DNA of 64,000 nt from Isoetes taiwanensis (Eukaryota; Streptophyta; Lycopodiopsida; Isoetales; Isoetaceae): contig JAJEKV010000010.1 of assembly GCA_021234155.1 (NCBI GenBank), positions 14,548,463-14,612,462 on the forward strand, given 5' to 3'. The position numbers were made by a program, and so were the translations under genes. This document shows positions 29,550-40,752 of the stretch, piece by piece. How positions within the stretch are numbered: the stretch's first letter is position 1; each line of letters starts with the position of its first letter. Under the pieces are notes generated by a model that made no database searches, was not told the DNA's origin, and saw nothing but the letters and a program-made list of their open reading frames with translations.

Positions 29550-29945
29550 AAACCGCAAACATGAACCTCAAACTATAATAATGAAATTCCAAACCACAAA
29601 ATAAAACAATATCTATTAGAAACCTTAAAATTACAATCTAACCTAAAACCACAATCCATCAAACCCTAGACCCACAATGTAATCCACAACCACAACCAGA
29701 AGCAAATTGAAACCAGAAACCACATTCCAATCCAAAACCACAATCTAATCAAAACCATAATCTAGAACCACAATGTGATCCACAACCACAACCAAGTTTA
29801 AACCACAATGCAATGAATCACAATATGACTTGAACCACAGTCTAATCTAACTAATACAATCCAAACCAATGGAATTGAAACCACAATGTAATCCAAAACC
29901 ACAATCTATTCCAACCATAATGCAGTCCATCTTGATCGAAAACTA
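29550..29945 (+). repeat. Degenerate short tandem repeats around AACCACAATCTAATCC
   Basis: Roughly 400 bp in which AACCACAAT, CAATCTAATC and ATCCACAACC recur about 20 times with variable 11-17-bp spacing. A+C-rich, non-coding. It sits immediately 5' (minus strand) of the transposase-like exon, where an intron would be expected. Confidence 0.85.
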
Positions 29946-31839
29946 TAATATACTACTAGAATCTGCAGCCGCATGGCGTTGCATGAGTAATGATTATATG
30001 TTAATGCAAGTCATTTGGTTGAGTGTTGCTCGACAAAATCAACAAATTAGATATTGAAAAGTGGGATATCATTCAGTTAGAATTTACCATATAGATTATG
30101 TATTAGCTAACATTTATAAGAATATCGCGAGAGAAGTTTGGGCTACATGTAAATTTGAAGTGATGCTCTAATATAAGCTAATCTTCAGAGATGGTTCCGC
30201 TATATGTAGTGAACTTTAAATATGAAGTTGATGCTTTATAAGATGGAATAATGCCGAGAAATTTTAAAATAAAACGGTTGCCCAACGTTGCCAAACTTAG
30301 CAACGTGTTTATGTTGATGTTGTCATTAGTACATAGATGATGACTTTATCTAGATGATGCCGTTATGTTGTGCTTTAGAAGTATTATTTTGAAGTTGGGA
30401 CCACACCATAATAATATGGCGGTCATAATCATAAAAGTATAATGTCCAATCTTCAGCTTCTATGTTCTTAATTCTATGTGATGATGCACTAATTGTTTGA
30501 AGCAAATTTAGACCCGAAATTGGGGAATGCTCCCCTTTGCAAGTTGAATTGCAGCTAACAAAATCCATAGAGCATTACTTTGAACGTATCACACTCAAAC
30601 AAATAGGTAGAATTCTCGCCTAGTATTTGCATTCACTCCTTTGAGAGTAAAGCTTGATGAAGTACTTACAGTTTGTAGAAAACTAAAACATAAGGGCTGC
30701 ATATAACATAGACGACGACTTGGCAATTGGAAAAGAAAACCATGGTTAAGATAATGTGGAGCAATCTAGAAAATTGAAGCCTAACTGCTTATTAAACTCA
30801 ACCATTTGATGAGCATGTTCAATCGAGACAAACTTGAATAATAAGCACCATAGCAAAGCAAGCTATCCCGTCTTCGCAAACGTACTTCCTAAAATCTACT
30901 TTCTTGTCATTTCAATTATAAATGAAATATAATCTAAAAATTATCTAATTAATGGGTTTTGCATGCAAGCACACTGTTGTTGTTGCTAACGTTGTTGCTG
31001 CTAGCGTGAAATAAGAGCTGAGTTAGCACATAATAGATCATGTAAATTTAAATGTAGAAAATGACATGTAGATATACAGTCCACGGGGAACAATCCAGTC
31101 ACCAGATGCCAAATTGTTATCAAGCATCCATTTTCCCTCAAGATAAAAGTCAATACAAAGTCGGGTATAATCATTAAGTATTAGCTAATCTTTGTCGTCA
31201 ATTACATAAATGTTCTTCTTAGATGACAAATATGAGAGAACTTTTTGATATATTGTAGCGTGATGAATGCTGCAGCTCACATTATTTAGCTATGGCAGAG
31301 GAATGCTAACTCTTCCTTATTTCAATGACTTATACCTTGGTACTGAATGCACTCAATCTATTTGGCTTGGATCATTTACAGCGTAATTCAAAATTGGTGC
31401 AACTCGGGCAAAAATGCAATCCCACCTTTTTGAGCACCCTCAAACAATATCTAAGATCTATTAACTGTCCTTGTGCTATACATAAAGGCCTATGGAACTT
31501 ATCTGACCTCATTGAACTATCTGCTTTTAACACAACATAGCAGACATAGGGAACATGGACAATGGCTGACTCTATCTTGGATTTAATGCCAAGTCCAATG
31601 GGCACAAAAACTTGTGTGTATCTTTAAACCCAACCGATAGACCTACAATATTGGAACCTTGTTAGCAGGCTAGATATTCAAAAGTAGTATGTGGCATTAG
31701 ATCCTGAATATCTATGATCCTCTTACTGGCTTGGCTATGGCAAATCAAAGATGCTTTTGGTCTCGTGGCTGAGAAATTGGAGCTGCATTTAATGCCTAGG
31801 ACTTTCAGATTAGTAAACGTTTGTCTTATGATCAGAGAT

Positions 31840-31917
31840 AATCAGATAATGTGTAAATAGTAAATATAAAATATTGGTAATCAGATAATGTGTAAATAGT
31901 AAATATAAAATATTGGT
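31840..31917 (+). repeat. Perfect 39-bp tandem duplication
   Basis: AATCAGATAATGTGTAAATA... (39 bp) occurs at 31840-31878 and again, identical, at 31879-31917. Identity suggests a recent slippage or break-repair event. Confidence 0.95.
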
Positions 31918-34242
31918 AACAGCTCAGACCATTATTGGAAATAGCTCAGACCATGGCACATTACAGTATGTTCTGCTATTGAATGAAAAAAAAAAACTTA
32001 TTGGGATAACAAATGACCATTATTGGGGATAGCTCGCACCATGGCACATTACAGGTTCTCGCTAGCTCTTGCTACATTTTTGCAACTAAGGCTGCGGCAG
32101 CGTGCCCGAAAAGTGTGTACAAAGGTGGATGAGGCCACTTGTGTAATCGGGCTATCAAGTATCTAAAGCATGGAAAATGGACAACTGCAAAGATAAAAGG
32201 CTTGCTCTGCAAGTCCACGCTCATTAATGTACATTTCATGGCCAATGCATGCAAGTAGTTTCTTTGGCTGCAACTAATGGTGCAAGATTATCTAACCTCA
32301 TTCAACTATCTATCTCCAAAAAACGAAGGGATCGGGCAAATTTGGTACTGACAAATAACGGAAACACCTTAACACGGGACCGTATCGATCTTCGATCTAT
32401 GAATTTAATATCATCCAATCAGAAAATGTATATACGTAAAGCCAAACCAATATCTAACATGCTTTGGGAGGTTGTAAGCTCAGGGAAGTTAGTGTGGCGT
32501 AATTTTCAAAGTGTCGCCGCCTTCATGGGGAAAACCGCATCCTCAATAGGGAAATGATTGATTCGCATCGTGATGCCTCGTTATGCAACCTCCGCCATTT
32601 GTTTCTCGCACATTGACAACTCGCAGACCGTGAAAACAAAGATTTTGAGGGCATATGAGAGCAACCTCATGGAGATTGAACATCGGTTCCTAGTTTGAAC
32701 CTGTCATTGGGATGGCCTATTAAATGGAAATGAAGAGATAGAAATATCTATCGCGACACTAAGTTTCTGATATTACAAAGGTCAGGATAGAAATTGAAGC
32801 AATAGAAACTAAGTTTGTGATATTGCAAAGAGCAAGATAGAAAAAGCCACATGATGGCAAAGACAATGATAACCGATCAAAAAGCATCCGAAAAATCTCT
32901 TGAGAAATAAAAGCACCTCATCCAAGCTTCGATTGATATAAAGACTGTATGAATGTGTTTGGGATGCCGCAATGACAAATTAGTCATTTGCATCGAGCAA
33001 AATTTTACAAATATAATAGAATAGGCGAAAAAATCAGTGTGACATAGAAATGGGAAGATCTCTGCAGGATCAATGGCAAGAACCATCCTAGATTTCTCAG
33101 TTCCTCTAAGGCAATATGTTGCGGCTTAGAGAAACATGAACTGTCATTTAATTTATTTCGCTCAATTGACGAAAGTAACTAATGCTAATTTGAAGAAACA
33201 GTTTGCAAGTGGACACACATTTCGAAGTTAACATTGGTCAATATAAACCGCAAGAATGTGCAAATTTGTAAGCAAAGGAAAAACTTACGTAAACCGAAGC
33301 GCCACGATGTTATGTTTATTATACCAACCAATTGGCATCGATGGGTCTCAGTATAACATCATTTCGAAAGCATCCACATGCAAGAACGCCGGTCTTAGTA
33401 CTTTTTTGTGAAGAGAATTAGACTAAAAAGACGGATTGAATTATAAAGAGAATTGAATTATCCCATTAACATCCGCCAATTTACCATAAAAATCAATCAT
33501 GGCATTATATGAAACCATCCCGCCGAGGCATGTAGCATATCATGAAAATGTTACATCCGCAAAGTTGTTCCTTCGCCAACTCTTGCCGATAGTACAAAGA
33601 AGTGCAGCCATTTTCTATAGACATGGCGTGTACCGCAGAGCCAAATGCTCACATAACATTCTACATGCACAAAGCAATAAACCAATGCAGCCTACATGCA
33701 AATAAATTGGAAAATTAAATGATAGAAAAAAGAACTCAAGAGAACTCAACTAATAATCTAACTTATAAATCTACTTACCCGAATGCGGCTTTCGATATCC
33801 TTTTTGCTTTGATATACAAATTAATGTATTGCCCCAATTTCCAACTCAATAGGTGGAACTCCCATGATCTGTTCCAAAAAGTTCCACTCGTTTCTACTTT
33901 AAGTCTAGCTTCAGTGGTACCTAAATTAGAATCGTAAAAAAAAAGCAAAAAGAATCATTTACAAAGAAAAAACATAAAAGATTATCCTTAGAAAGCTTAG
34001 TCCACTCTTTACCATGTTTAATAATGCAATATGAAGAGAAGAGAATATAAGAAGAAAAATAGGCTACCATTGCTTATCCACGTGGAAAAAATGCATACAA
34101 CAAACTCAAACAGAGCCATAGAGTTGCCATACAACTTGTCATGCAAATTGCACCGCTAATCTTATAAATACACTTGAAGATGCTTACCGAGCGTAACAAA
34201 TCAAGAGTAGGATCTCTTGCATCATAAATTTATAGAGAGAGT

Positions 34243-34491
34243 AAAAGCATTTATCAATAGAGATGCTCGTAATAGATATGGCTCTATGATCGATCTTGTT
34301 TCCTTATGTACACATATATGCAGCCGCCCTAGAGTATGCTACACATATATATGAGTAAATATTAAAGAAATAGCTATGACAGTTCAAGTATATACAACAC
34401 CATCGCGAAAATTTACACATTAAAAGCATTTACCAATAGAGATGCTCGAATAGATACGACTCTATGACCGATCTTGCTTCCTTTATGTAGC
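34243..34491 (+). repeat. 71-bp direct repeat, 178 bp apart
   Basis: AAAAGCATTTATCAATAGAG... through GATCGATCTTGTTTCC at 34243-34313 recurs at 34421-34491 with about seven changes. The intervening DNA contains ACACATATAT words. No gene. Confidence 0.85.
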
Positions 34492-35064
34492 TATATTTGA
34501 GCAACGCTAATAAATCCAATAATATCTTGCTTTAGCCGGGTATAGAACCCGATAAGAAAAGGGTATTGAAAAATAGAACAATAGGATGAGCATACCGTAA
34601 TAGCGGCTATTAAAAATAGAGGCATGATTGAGTGCCACATATAATCAAATCCAAATTAACATGGTGCATTTCTAACGTGGGAGCTAGCACTTCATATAAT
34701 TTTTGCTTGGCCAAATAGCTGCCCCCATTCACATGCACACAATATTAAGCGCCCATATCCAAAAGCCAAGGCACAAACAACCTAAGATCCTTTCCAAGAG
34801 GGCAAATCTACATTCACCAACATATGAATGCACCAACATATGAATGATGACATGATAATCAAAATGCTAATCAGATTACTATTAGCCTAGAGGCATCACC
34901 GTGTTCCCCTATGTGCCGTATTCAAAGAACCTTCTTTGGAATTGAGTTTTTAAATTTTTGCCTTTTCGATGCTACCATGGCATGTGGACAATGGTGGTCG
35001 GGATCCTAAGGTCCCAGGGCTCCTATGCCGAATGCAAGCAGCAAAGAAACCGATCCAAGCAAGA

Positions 35065-35307
35065 TCACTGTAATAAAAACATACTTCTAGATTGAGCACA
35101 CCTCTTGATGGTCGTACCAATGCATCCCCCGGTGTGGCAGCCCTCAGAGCTCTGCTTTCGGTTTAAGAAATCGCTATGTGTATCCTCCTCGGCCACCGCA
35201 ATCGAGCCCAAATAGGAAAATGAAAAGGATAAGGAGCGTAAAAAAAACAAACAAAAAAAAAATGTTCGATTTTTTAGAAAATCTGAAAGTTTCCAACCCA
35301 AACTCAT
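35065..35307 (-). CDS. Candidate small secreted Cys-containing peptide, 80 aa
   Basis: From ATG at 35307 the frame reads MSLGWKLSDFLKNR, then a hydrophobic segment (TFFFCLFFLRSLSFSFSYLG) followed by SIAVAEED, which looks like a signal peptide with a cleavage region. The rest is short and has three Cys (EGCHTGGCIGTTIKRC). Size and layout fit plant secreted peptides, but I cannot assign RALF, GASA, EPF or another class. The hydrophobic run is partly encoded by an A-rich tract (35240-35262), which weakens the case. No promoter or splice signals assessed as firm. Confidence 0.25.
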   Translation of the reverse strand: MSLGWKLSDFLKNRTFFFCLFFLRSLSFSFSYLGSIAVAEEDTHSDFLNRKQSSEGCHTGGCIGTTIKRCAQSRSMFLLQ

Positions 35308-35879
35308 CAAACCTTAGTCAAATAACTTAAAAATAATTCCAAAAAGTTTTCTTCCAAATCGGAAATTCCCAAATTAAAAGAGTTGATTTACAATACACAA
35401 TCTATAATCTTTTACGAGAGGATCTAGAGAAAACTCAGGATCAAATCAAGCTTGAAAGAGTAGACGATAGTAGAGTAGTAACTAACTTGGCTTTGCTCTA
35501 AGTAATATGTAGCATGCTCTTCTCTCGATATTTCTTTCAAGTCTTCTAGATTTCATATCTTTTGTGTTTGGAGAGACCCTAGTATTAGAAATCCAAAAAA
35601 CCTCGCATAAGAGCAATGACAAGAATCAAAAAATGGAATCGCATCTTCTTCCCCTTCTATAGTACACCCATTTTCCTGAATTGAAATTTATCTCAAATTT
35701 GTTTCTCTTTGCAGCAGTTAAATTTCTTGGGTGAACATCAAGAACTTTTCCCATTTTTCTCGGGTCTGCTTTTTCCTCATTGCCTATTGCCATTGCTAAA
35801 CAAGATTTTTAGCAACCATACAATCTAGACTAGTTGATTGCTTCATGATTTGATTGAATCTCTGATATTATCTATTATG

Positions 35880-36477
35880 GTTGTTTTGCTTCCGTTTCTT
35901 CAAGAGATCCCCAACTATCTCTTCCATAGCTTTATGTTCTAGTACATCAATCAATATTTCTTGTTTAATCTGAAGATTCATTGCTTTTGTTTGCCTCAAG
36001 AATGAATTGATTGTTTAACACTACTCTCCTTTTGTTGCACCACTTTTTATCCAATCCATCTTGACCTCCAATCTTCACCAATGCCTCATTAGCTTTTTTG
36101 TCTTTTTTCTCTTTTGTTTCTTCAAGCCGCTCTTGCTCTGTTTCTCTCTTTTTTCCTCTTCTTGATATTCTTTTTAGTATTGTCCACAATACTAGGATCA
36201 TGACCCATTGTCTTATTATCATCCTCAGATTCTCAAGATTGACACTAGAAATAGTTGCATGTTCTAAACCACAATCTAAAACTTCCCCAGATTGAATTTC
36301 TTTCAACAATAATCTCACACTCACCCTAAAAAATGGATCTTCATTCTGGATGTTCTGAATTTCTTCATCTGCCATATTTAAGAATACATCTTTCTTCTCC
36401 ATTTTCAGAAATGCGCGTGACACTGTAGACTTATCAAAATAATACTTGAAAGCAAAAGAATGAGGAACAAACTCCAT
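35880..36477 (-). pseudogene. Hypothetical charged helical protein, one frameshift
   Basis: ATG at 36477 starts MEFVPHSFAFKYYFDKSTVS; the frame runs 170 codons with a very charged middle (RISRRGKKRETEQERLEETK, KEKKDKKANEALVK). Near 36000 a shift to another frame would add KAMNLQIKQEILIDVLEHKA and KAMEEIVGDLLKKRKQNN, which continue the helical, charged character. No family recognised; the basic patch could be a nuclear signal. Possibly a transposon accessory protein. Confidence 0.35.
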
Positions 36478-37045
36478 CTACATGTTTCTACCGTTTGAGC
36501 ATTTGAAAAGATTACCTTCAGCATTAATGAAGTGGTTGGTCATTATTAGAATTACTCATCGGTTACTGGAAAAGGCGTCAATGTAATCAATGTTATACAA
36601 TTTCTCAAACCACAAATTCATTTCTTAAACCACAAATACAAGCTATACTTTTAAGCTATTTGGGGGAGGAGGGGGACATGGGGACACCAAAACCGATCCA
36701 CTATAGCTGAATCCACCCGAGACATAAAATAAAGATATTAAAGTTTTTGTGAAGTTCACCCTTCTATCATGTCATTCAATTTTACCCCCACTATCCTCAA
36801 CGGTAAAACACATGTTGAACAAGTTAGTAGGGAGATTAGTGTGGATAAAGGGGGCCATGCTCTATAGGAGATGGCCATAATAATTCTAATCATCTATACC
36901 CACTAATAAAAAGATTAGTAAAAAGCTCAAAAAATTGACTATAAAAGCACACAAAGATAATGCAATAAATATTGGAGTGATCTCATGATATGGTAGTCTT
37001 TGGGGAGTTGCTATGGGAAGCAAGAGAAGGAAAGTTTGTGCCAAT
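36478..37045. other. Intergenic, nothing recognised
   Basis: No gene. A G-rich stretch GGGGGAGGAGGGGGACATGGGG lies at about 36661-36682. The segment ends at the probable LTR start TGTTGGACCC. Confidence 0.4.
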
Positions 37046-37702
37046 TGTTGGACCCAAATATTTAAGTAAAATATTCAATTGTTAAGCCAATTTCGTGATG
37101 TCCATCGGAATTAAAAAGGGATGCCTAAATAAAGTCAAAGCCTTTGAAGGTATTTTAAGGCAAATGCGTCTTAAGGGAACAGGGCAAAAGTCTCGAAAAT
37201 TTAATTGTAGCAGCCAGTGACCTTTTCAAAAGGCTTGAATTATATAAATCATGCGATCTATGTTAAGAAGATAACAAATATATAAGCTTTTTATGACCGC
37301 ACCTTCGACAAATGCAAGCCTACAGTAACATTAGGACCAACCTTTTGGCAAAATCTCATGCTGCAATAGCTTTCAGATATCCACGTCTGCAAATCGACTT
37401 CCAACACATTATTCGGTGAATCAGTTCATAAAATCCGACGACTACTTCTAAGTTCATCTCTAAGCTATCAGCTGATCATCTATCTGTTAAAAGCTTGGCA
37501 TTTAAATCTGATTGTGGAAATCCTTTACGATTCTTTGAATTCCTTGCTAAGCCTATTCTTAAGTCCTTTCTCTTGCCAAGAATAGCCCAGTTGGGTGGAG
37601 AGCTTTGCCTTTAAGAGATGAATCTTGTACTAAGTATTGCTTTGAGCTGTGTGATTTCAGCTTAAGAATAGCTTTATGTCCATAATTCTTGGATTCGTAT
37701 CA
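37046..37702 (+). repeat. Probable 5' LTR of a large non-coding LTR element (unit 1)
   Basis: Starts TGTTGGACCCAAATATT and ends ATTCGTATCA just before a primer site, giving 657 bp with TG...CA ends. The part from 37306 onward (CGACAAATGCAAGCCT) is repeated at 53915-54306, and its last 40 bp are repeated inverted at 59856-59897, each time next to the primer site. The TG start is inferred from position and sequence only, since no second full-length copy is in the window. Confidence 0.6.
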
Positions 37703-37705
37703 ATA

Positions 37706-37716
37706 GGTATCAGAGC
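37706..37716 (+). promoter_or_regulatory. Primer binding site of unit 1
   Basis: GGTATCAGAGC, three bases after the LTR end (ATA spacer), matches the initiator tRNA-Met site. The same arrangement is at 54310-54320 (+) and 59842-59852 (-). Confidence 0.8.
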
Positions 37717-38839
37717 TAGGTCTTTCAAAAAAAATTTTGTGGCAGCATTATGGTGGTGCACATTTTGATGGCATATTCAACAGGTTCATGTTACTTGGCT
37801 TCTTTTTGGTCTACTCCAATTTTTATGCATTCGCATAGGTTCATTTCTTTTAGTGTTTCTGGTTTGTTGGTTCAGAAATATGTTATTCTGGATACGAAAG
37901 AAAGAAAGAAAGAATGAACGATTTTTATCGTCCACGAAGACCAATCGGTCTATGGGACCATCTATTGTATGTTGCACCTTTGTGATTTTTCTTTCGGTGT
38001 ACTCTTTCTAGTTGTAAAGCTTTATATTACATAGTTCTCCTCTATCGTTGTTTTTTCCAAATTTCTCTAGATTCCAAAGGTTACCTCTTCTTTTGACATC
38101 TTAGAATTTTTTCTGTTGATCTTGCTCTCTATATGTGCAGTTCAGATAATACTAATTTTCGCGTGTTGGTCCGTCCGATTTGGCTTGTTTCCTTTGTCAA
38201 CCAATATTTGATTCTATTTTTGTTCATTCTCTATTTAGCCATTTGCTCCATGCATTCTCATTGATTTCTTCAAGTTGTTTTAGTTCCTTTTTAGTTTGCG
38301 TCTCTCCCCCCCCTTTTTTTTTGCTCCATATGTTTCATTAGTTCCATATGTGTTTTATTTCGTTTATTCATTGATTGTATGGATCCTTGGTTTTTTTCTT
38401 TGTTAATCCATTTGCTCAAGTTCCTTTTTAGTCTTTTCTTTTTTGTTTATTCAATTAACCTTTTGAATTGTCTTTACTCCAACAATCTTGCTTAGTCCTT
38501 TCTTCTTGGTTGTCCTCCTCAAGTGATCTATTCTAGTCATCCTTTTTGCCCACTGTGTTCTATCTTCCATGTGCTTCTATTGCTCATTTTTCACTTGTTT
38601 CTCTCCTTCAATCTGTTCCGTTCAGACTCGTTGTACCAAATTGGTTTGGCTAATCCGATATATTGTTGTGTTTTACGACGTCAGTGAAGCAGTGTTAAAC
38701 AATATCGTAGCCATTGCTAATGGTTTTATCTGTTGACTATTTTCTTTTCTTAGTGGGCACTCATACGATGGATATTCATATTCGGTGCGATTTAGTAATA
38801 TGCATGAGTTGGTTTGCTTTCTTTCCATGGTTCTAGGCC
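37717..38839 (+). mobile_element. Unit 1 interior, left part (non-coding, pyrimidine-rich)
   Basis: Colinear with 54321-55720 (unit 2). It contains TTTATCGTCCACGAAGACCA (non-LTR element 3' hairpin, minus orientation, 37921-37959) preceded by a (GAAA)n run (37897-37915). The rest is strongly T/C-rich without domains. It is interrupted at 38840 by the 10.2-kb insertion and resumes at 49067. Confidence 0.75.
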
Positions 38840-38844
38840 ACTTG

Positions 38845-40741
38845 TGTGACGTTCCACATATTTATACGCATATTTAAGTATAAATACATGACACGTTACT
38901 ATGAATAATTAATGGCATGGAAGGGGCGGGAGGGGATGGAGTGGACAACCCTAGCCGATGTTCTATGCTGGAAGCGCCATGTCAAGACTTCGGTCTGAGA
39001 CGATCTCTTGAGACCTAGCCGTCGGGTCGATCCTCCTTTGGGCGTGAGGGGTAGAACCATGGGTTTGGGTGTTGTCCTTAGGATTAGATGCATATTCTTT
39101 GCCGTTGGTACTTGGATGGATGTGCCACCCGCATCCCTTCGTGGTTATTTATATATGATTTATCTTTGTGCTGCTAGCATGTATTCCAGCGCTTCCATCT
39201 AACTTAGGAGTCCCATTGAGAGATGCTCGCGAATGACACCTCGGTGTCCTTCGCCCACACCTCTACAATGGGGCTCCTGAACATATCACGATTGCTTCGA
39301 ATACATGTTAGGGACTTCCCCCCCTCCCCATGGCGAATCATATATAAATAACCCTCCATCTAACTTTGGCACATCCATCCAAGTGCACCAACAAAGGAAG
39401 GAATATGCATTAATCCCAACCTTCAATGGGAACTCATGGTGAATACATGTTAGCTACGGCATAAAATCAAATCCACCCGCTGGCACATCCATCATCGAGC
39501 GGCAAAATATTGCATCTAATCCTAAGGACAATTCAATATGCAGCATTCCGAAGGTCTTGACATGGCAACCGTCTCAAAAAAACATCGAGCATCTTATGGC
39601 GTTAACCATCGACCAGGAGTCCACTCCATCGCCCTCACTTTGCGGATGAGTCAATCATGCTATGGCGTCACTATAGCCTTTGGGACCGCGCCGGACTCAA
39701 GGTATCACCCCTCGGGGGCCTACTACCGGGGTTCATGAAGCCCCGCCGATGAGGCAGGTTAGAAGCGTCCCCTTCGGGATCACGGTGGTTCCATGGGTGA
39801 GCTAGAGAATACGTGCGCATCAGCGACCCAGCATCCGTGCAGAGCTTACTCACCCTAAATCTACTCGAAGTGCAAGATGCTCCATGCGGGATCACACCTC
39901 TACACCCGGTGTCGGACCCATACCCGCCCTCGTGGATCAATGCATCGGGGCCTAGCCCATGTAGGAGTCTCGGGGAGCCATGTTAGTGCAAGACCCCACC
40001 CCCACTTCACCATTGTGTCCCTTGTTTAGTGCTAAGTCACTCCATAGCATCCACTGACTTCGGTGGTCTCTTGTACACCTGAGGCCGCATATAATGGGAA
40101 TTACAGGGGATCTACCTAGGAGCATACTAATAAACATGGCTCGGAGGTCTCTACCCCCTTAATTCCCCCATTTCAAGAGTAATACTATGCAAAGAACTAT
40201 CAATCCATCATTTAAGAGCAAGTACATAATCGAGAGATAAGGAGAACTCACCTTTGCAATCAAGGGTTAGTTCCTACTGTAAACCCGTAAAAAAGAGAGA
40301 GAACACACCACGGAGAGACGCTATGCCATAAATCAACAAAAGTAACCCTCTTGACTAACCATCAAATCGGTCTTGGGCTGCTCCATCTCGATTAAGCTTG
40401 AAGGGCACTTGCTGCTCCTCCTCCTCCATCCCCAATTGCTCCCAATTCGAATTGGGGCACAAAAGCCCTAATTTGGGTGTCCAAAATGGAAACTCTACCT
40501 TGCCCAATCGATTTGGGCGGGTGGCATGTCATAAATTAACTAATTTGGTATTTTAGCCCTTTTTAATATTAGGATAAGCCCCAAATTCGAATTAGGGTTT
40601 TGGGTTAGGTTTCCACCTTTATAATTTAATTATTAACATAGCTAACCTTAGCTTATGAATAATTAATGTGCCATTAATTATTCATAGTAACGTGTCATGT
40701 ATTTATACTTAAATATGCGTATAAATATGTGGAACGTCACA
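38845..40741 (-). repeat. 3' LTR capped by an inverted LTR piece
   Basis: The direct LTR part runs from 40741 down to about 39270 and matches 49061-47600. From about 39265 to 38845 the sequence is instead the reverse complement of other LTR parts. 38940-39260 pairs with 47960-47630 (for example ACTTGGATGGATGTGCCACC against its complement at 47755), and 38845-38919 pairs with 40741-40667, 73 bp without a mismatch. About 1 kb of LTR is missing between these two inverted parts, and the joint lies at a shared GCAT. The result is a foldback whose outer end is again TGTGACGTTCC. Confidence 0.85.
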
Positions 40742-40752
40742 TTCTCCCCACC
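40742..40752 (-). promoter_or_regulatory. Polypurine tract of the 10.2-kb element
   Basis: On the minus strand GGTGGGGAGAA precedes the LTR start TGTGACG directly. This fixes the element orientation independently of the primer site. Confidence 0.85.

Larger units (their letters stand above)
29946..35064. other. About 5 kb without recognisable gene
   Basis: AT-rich DNA with small frames only. Two local repeats are listed separately (31840-31917 and 34243-34491). AGCTC(A/G)CACCATGGCACATTACAG-like words recur at 31945 and 32030. A 102-codon frame at 32249-32557 (NLIQLSISKKRRDRANLVLT) shows no family features and is not called. Confidence 0.5.

Noticed and set aside
32249-32557. 102-codon plus-strand frame
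   Set aside because: No recognisable motif, no promoter or splice context, not repeated elsewhere in the window; cannot be told from chance.
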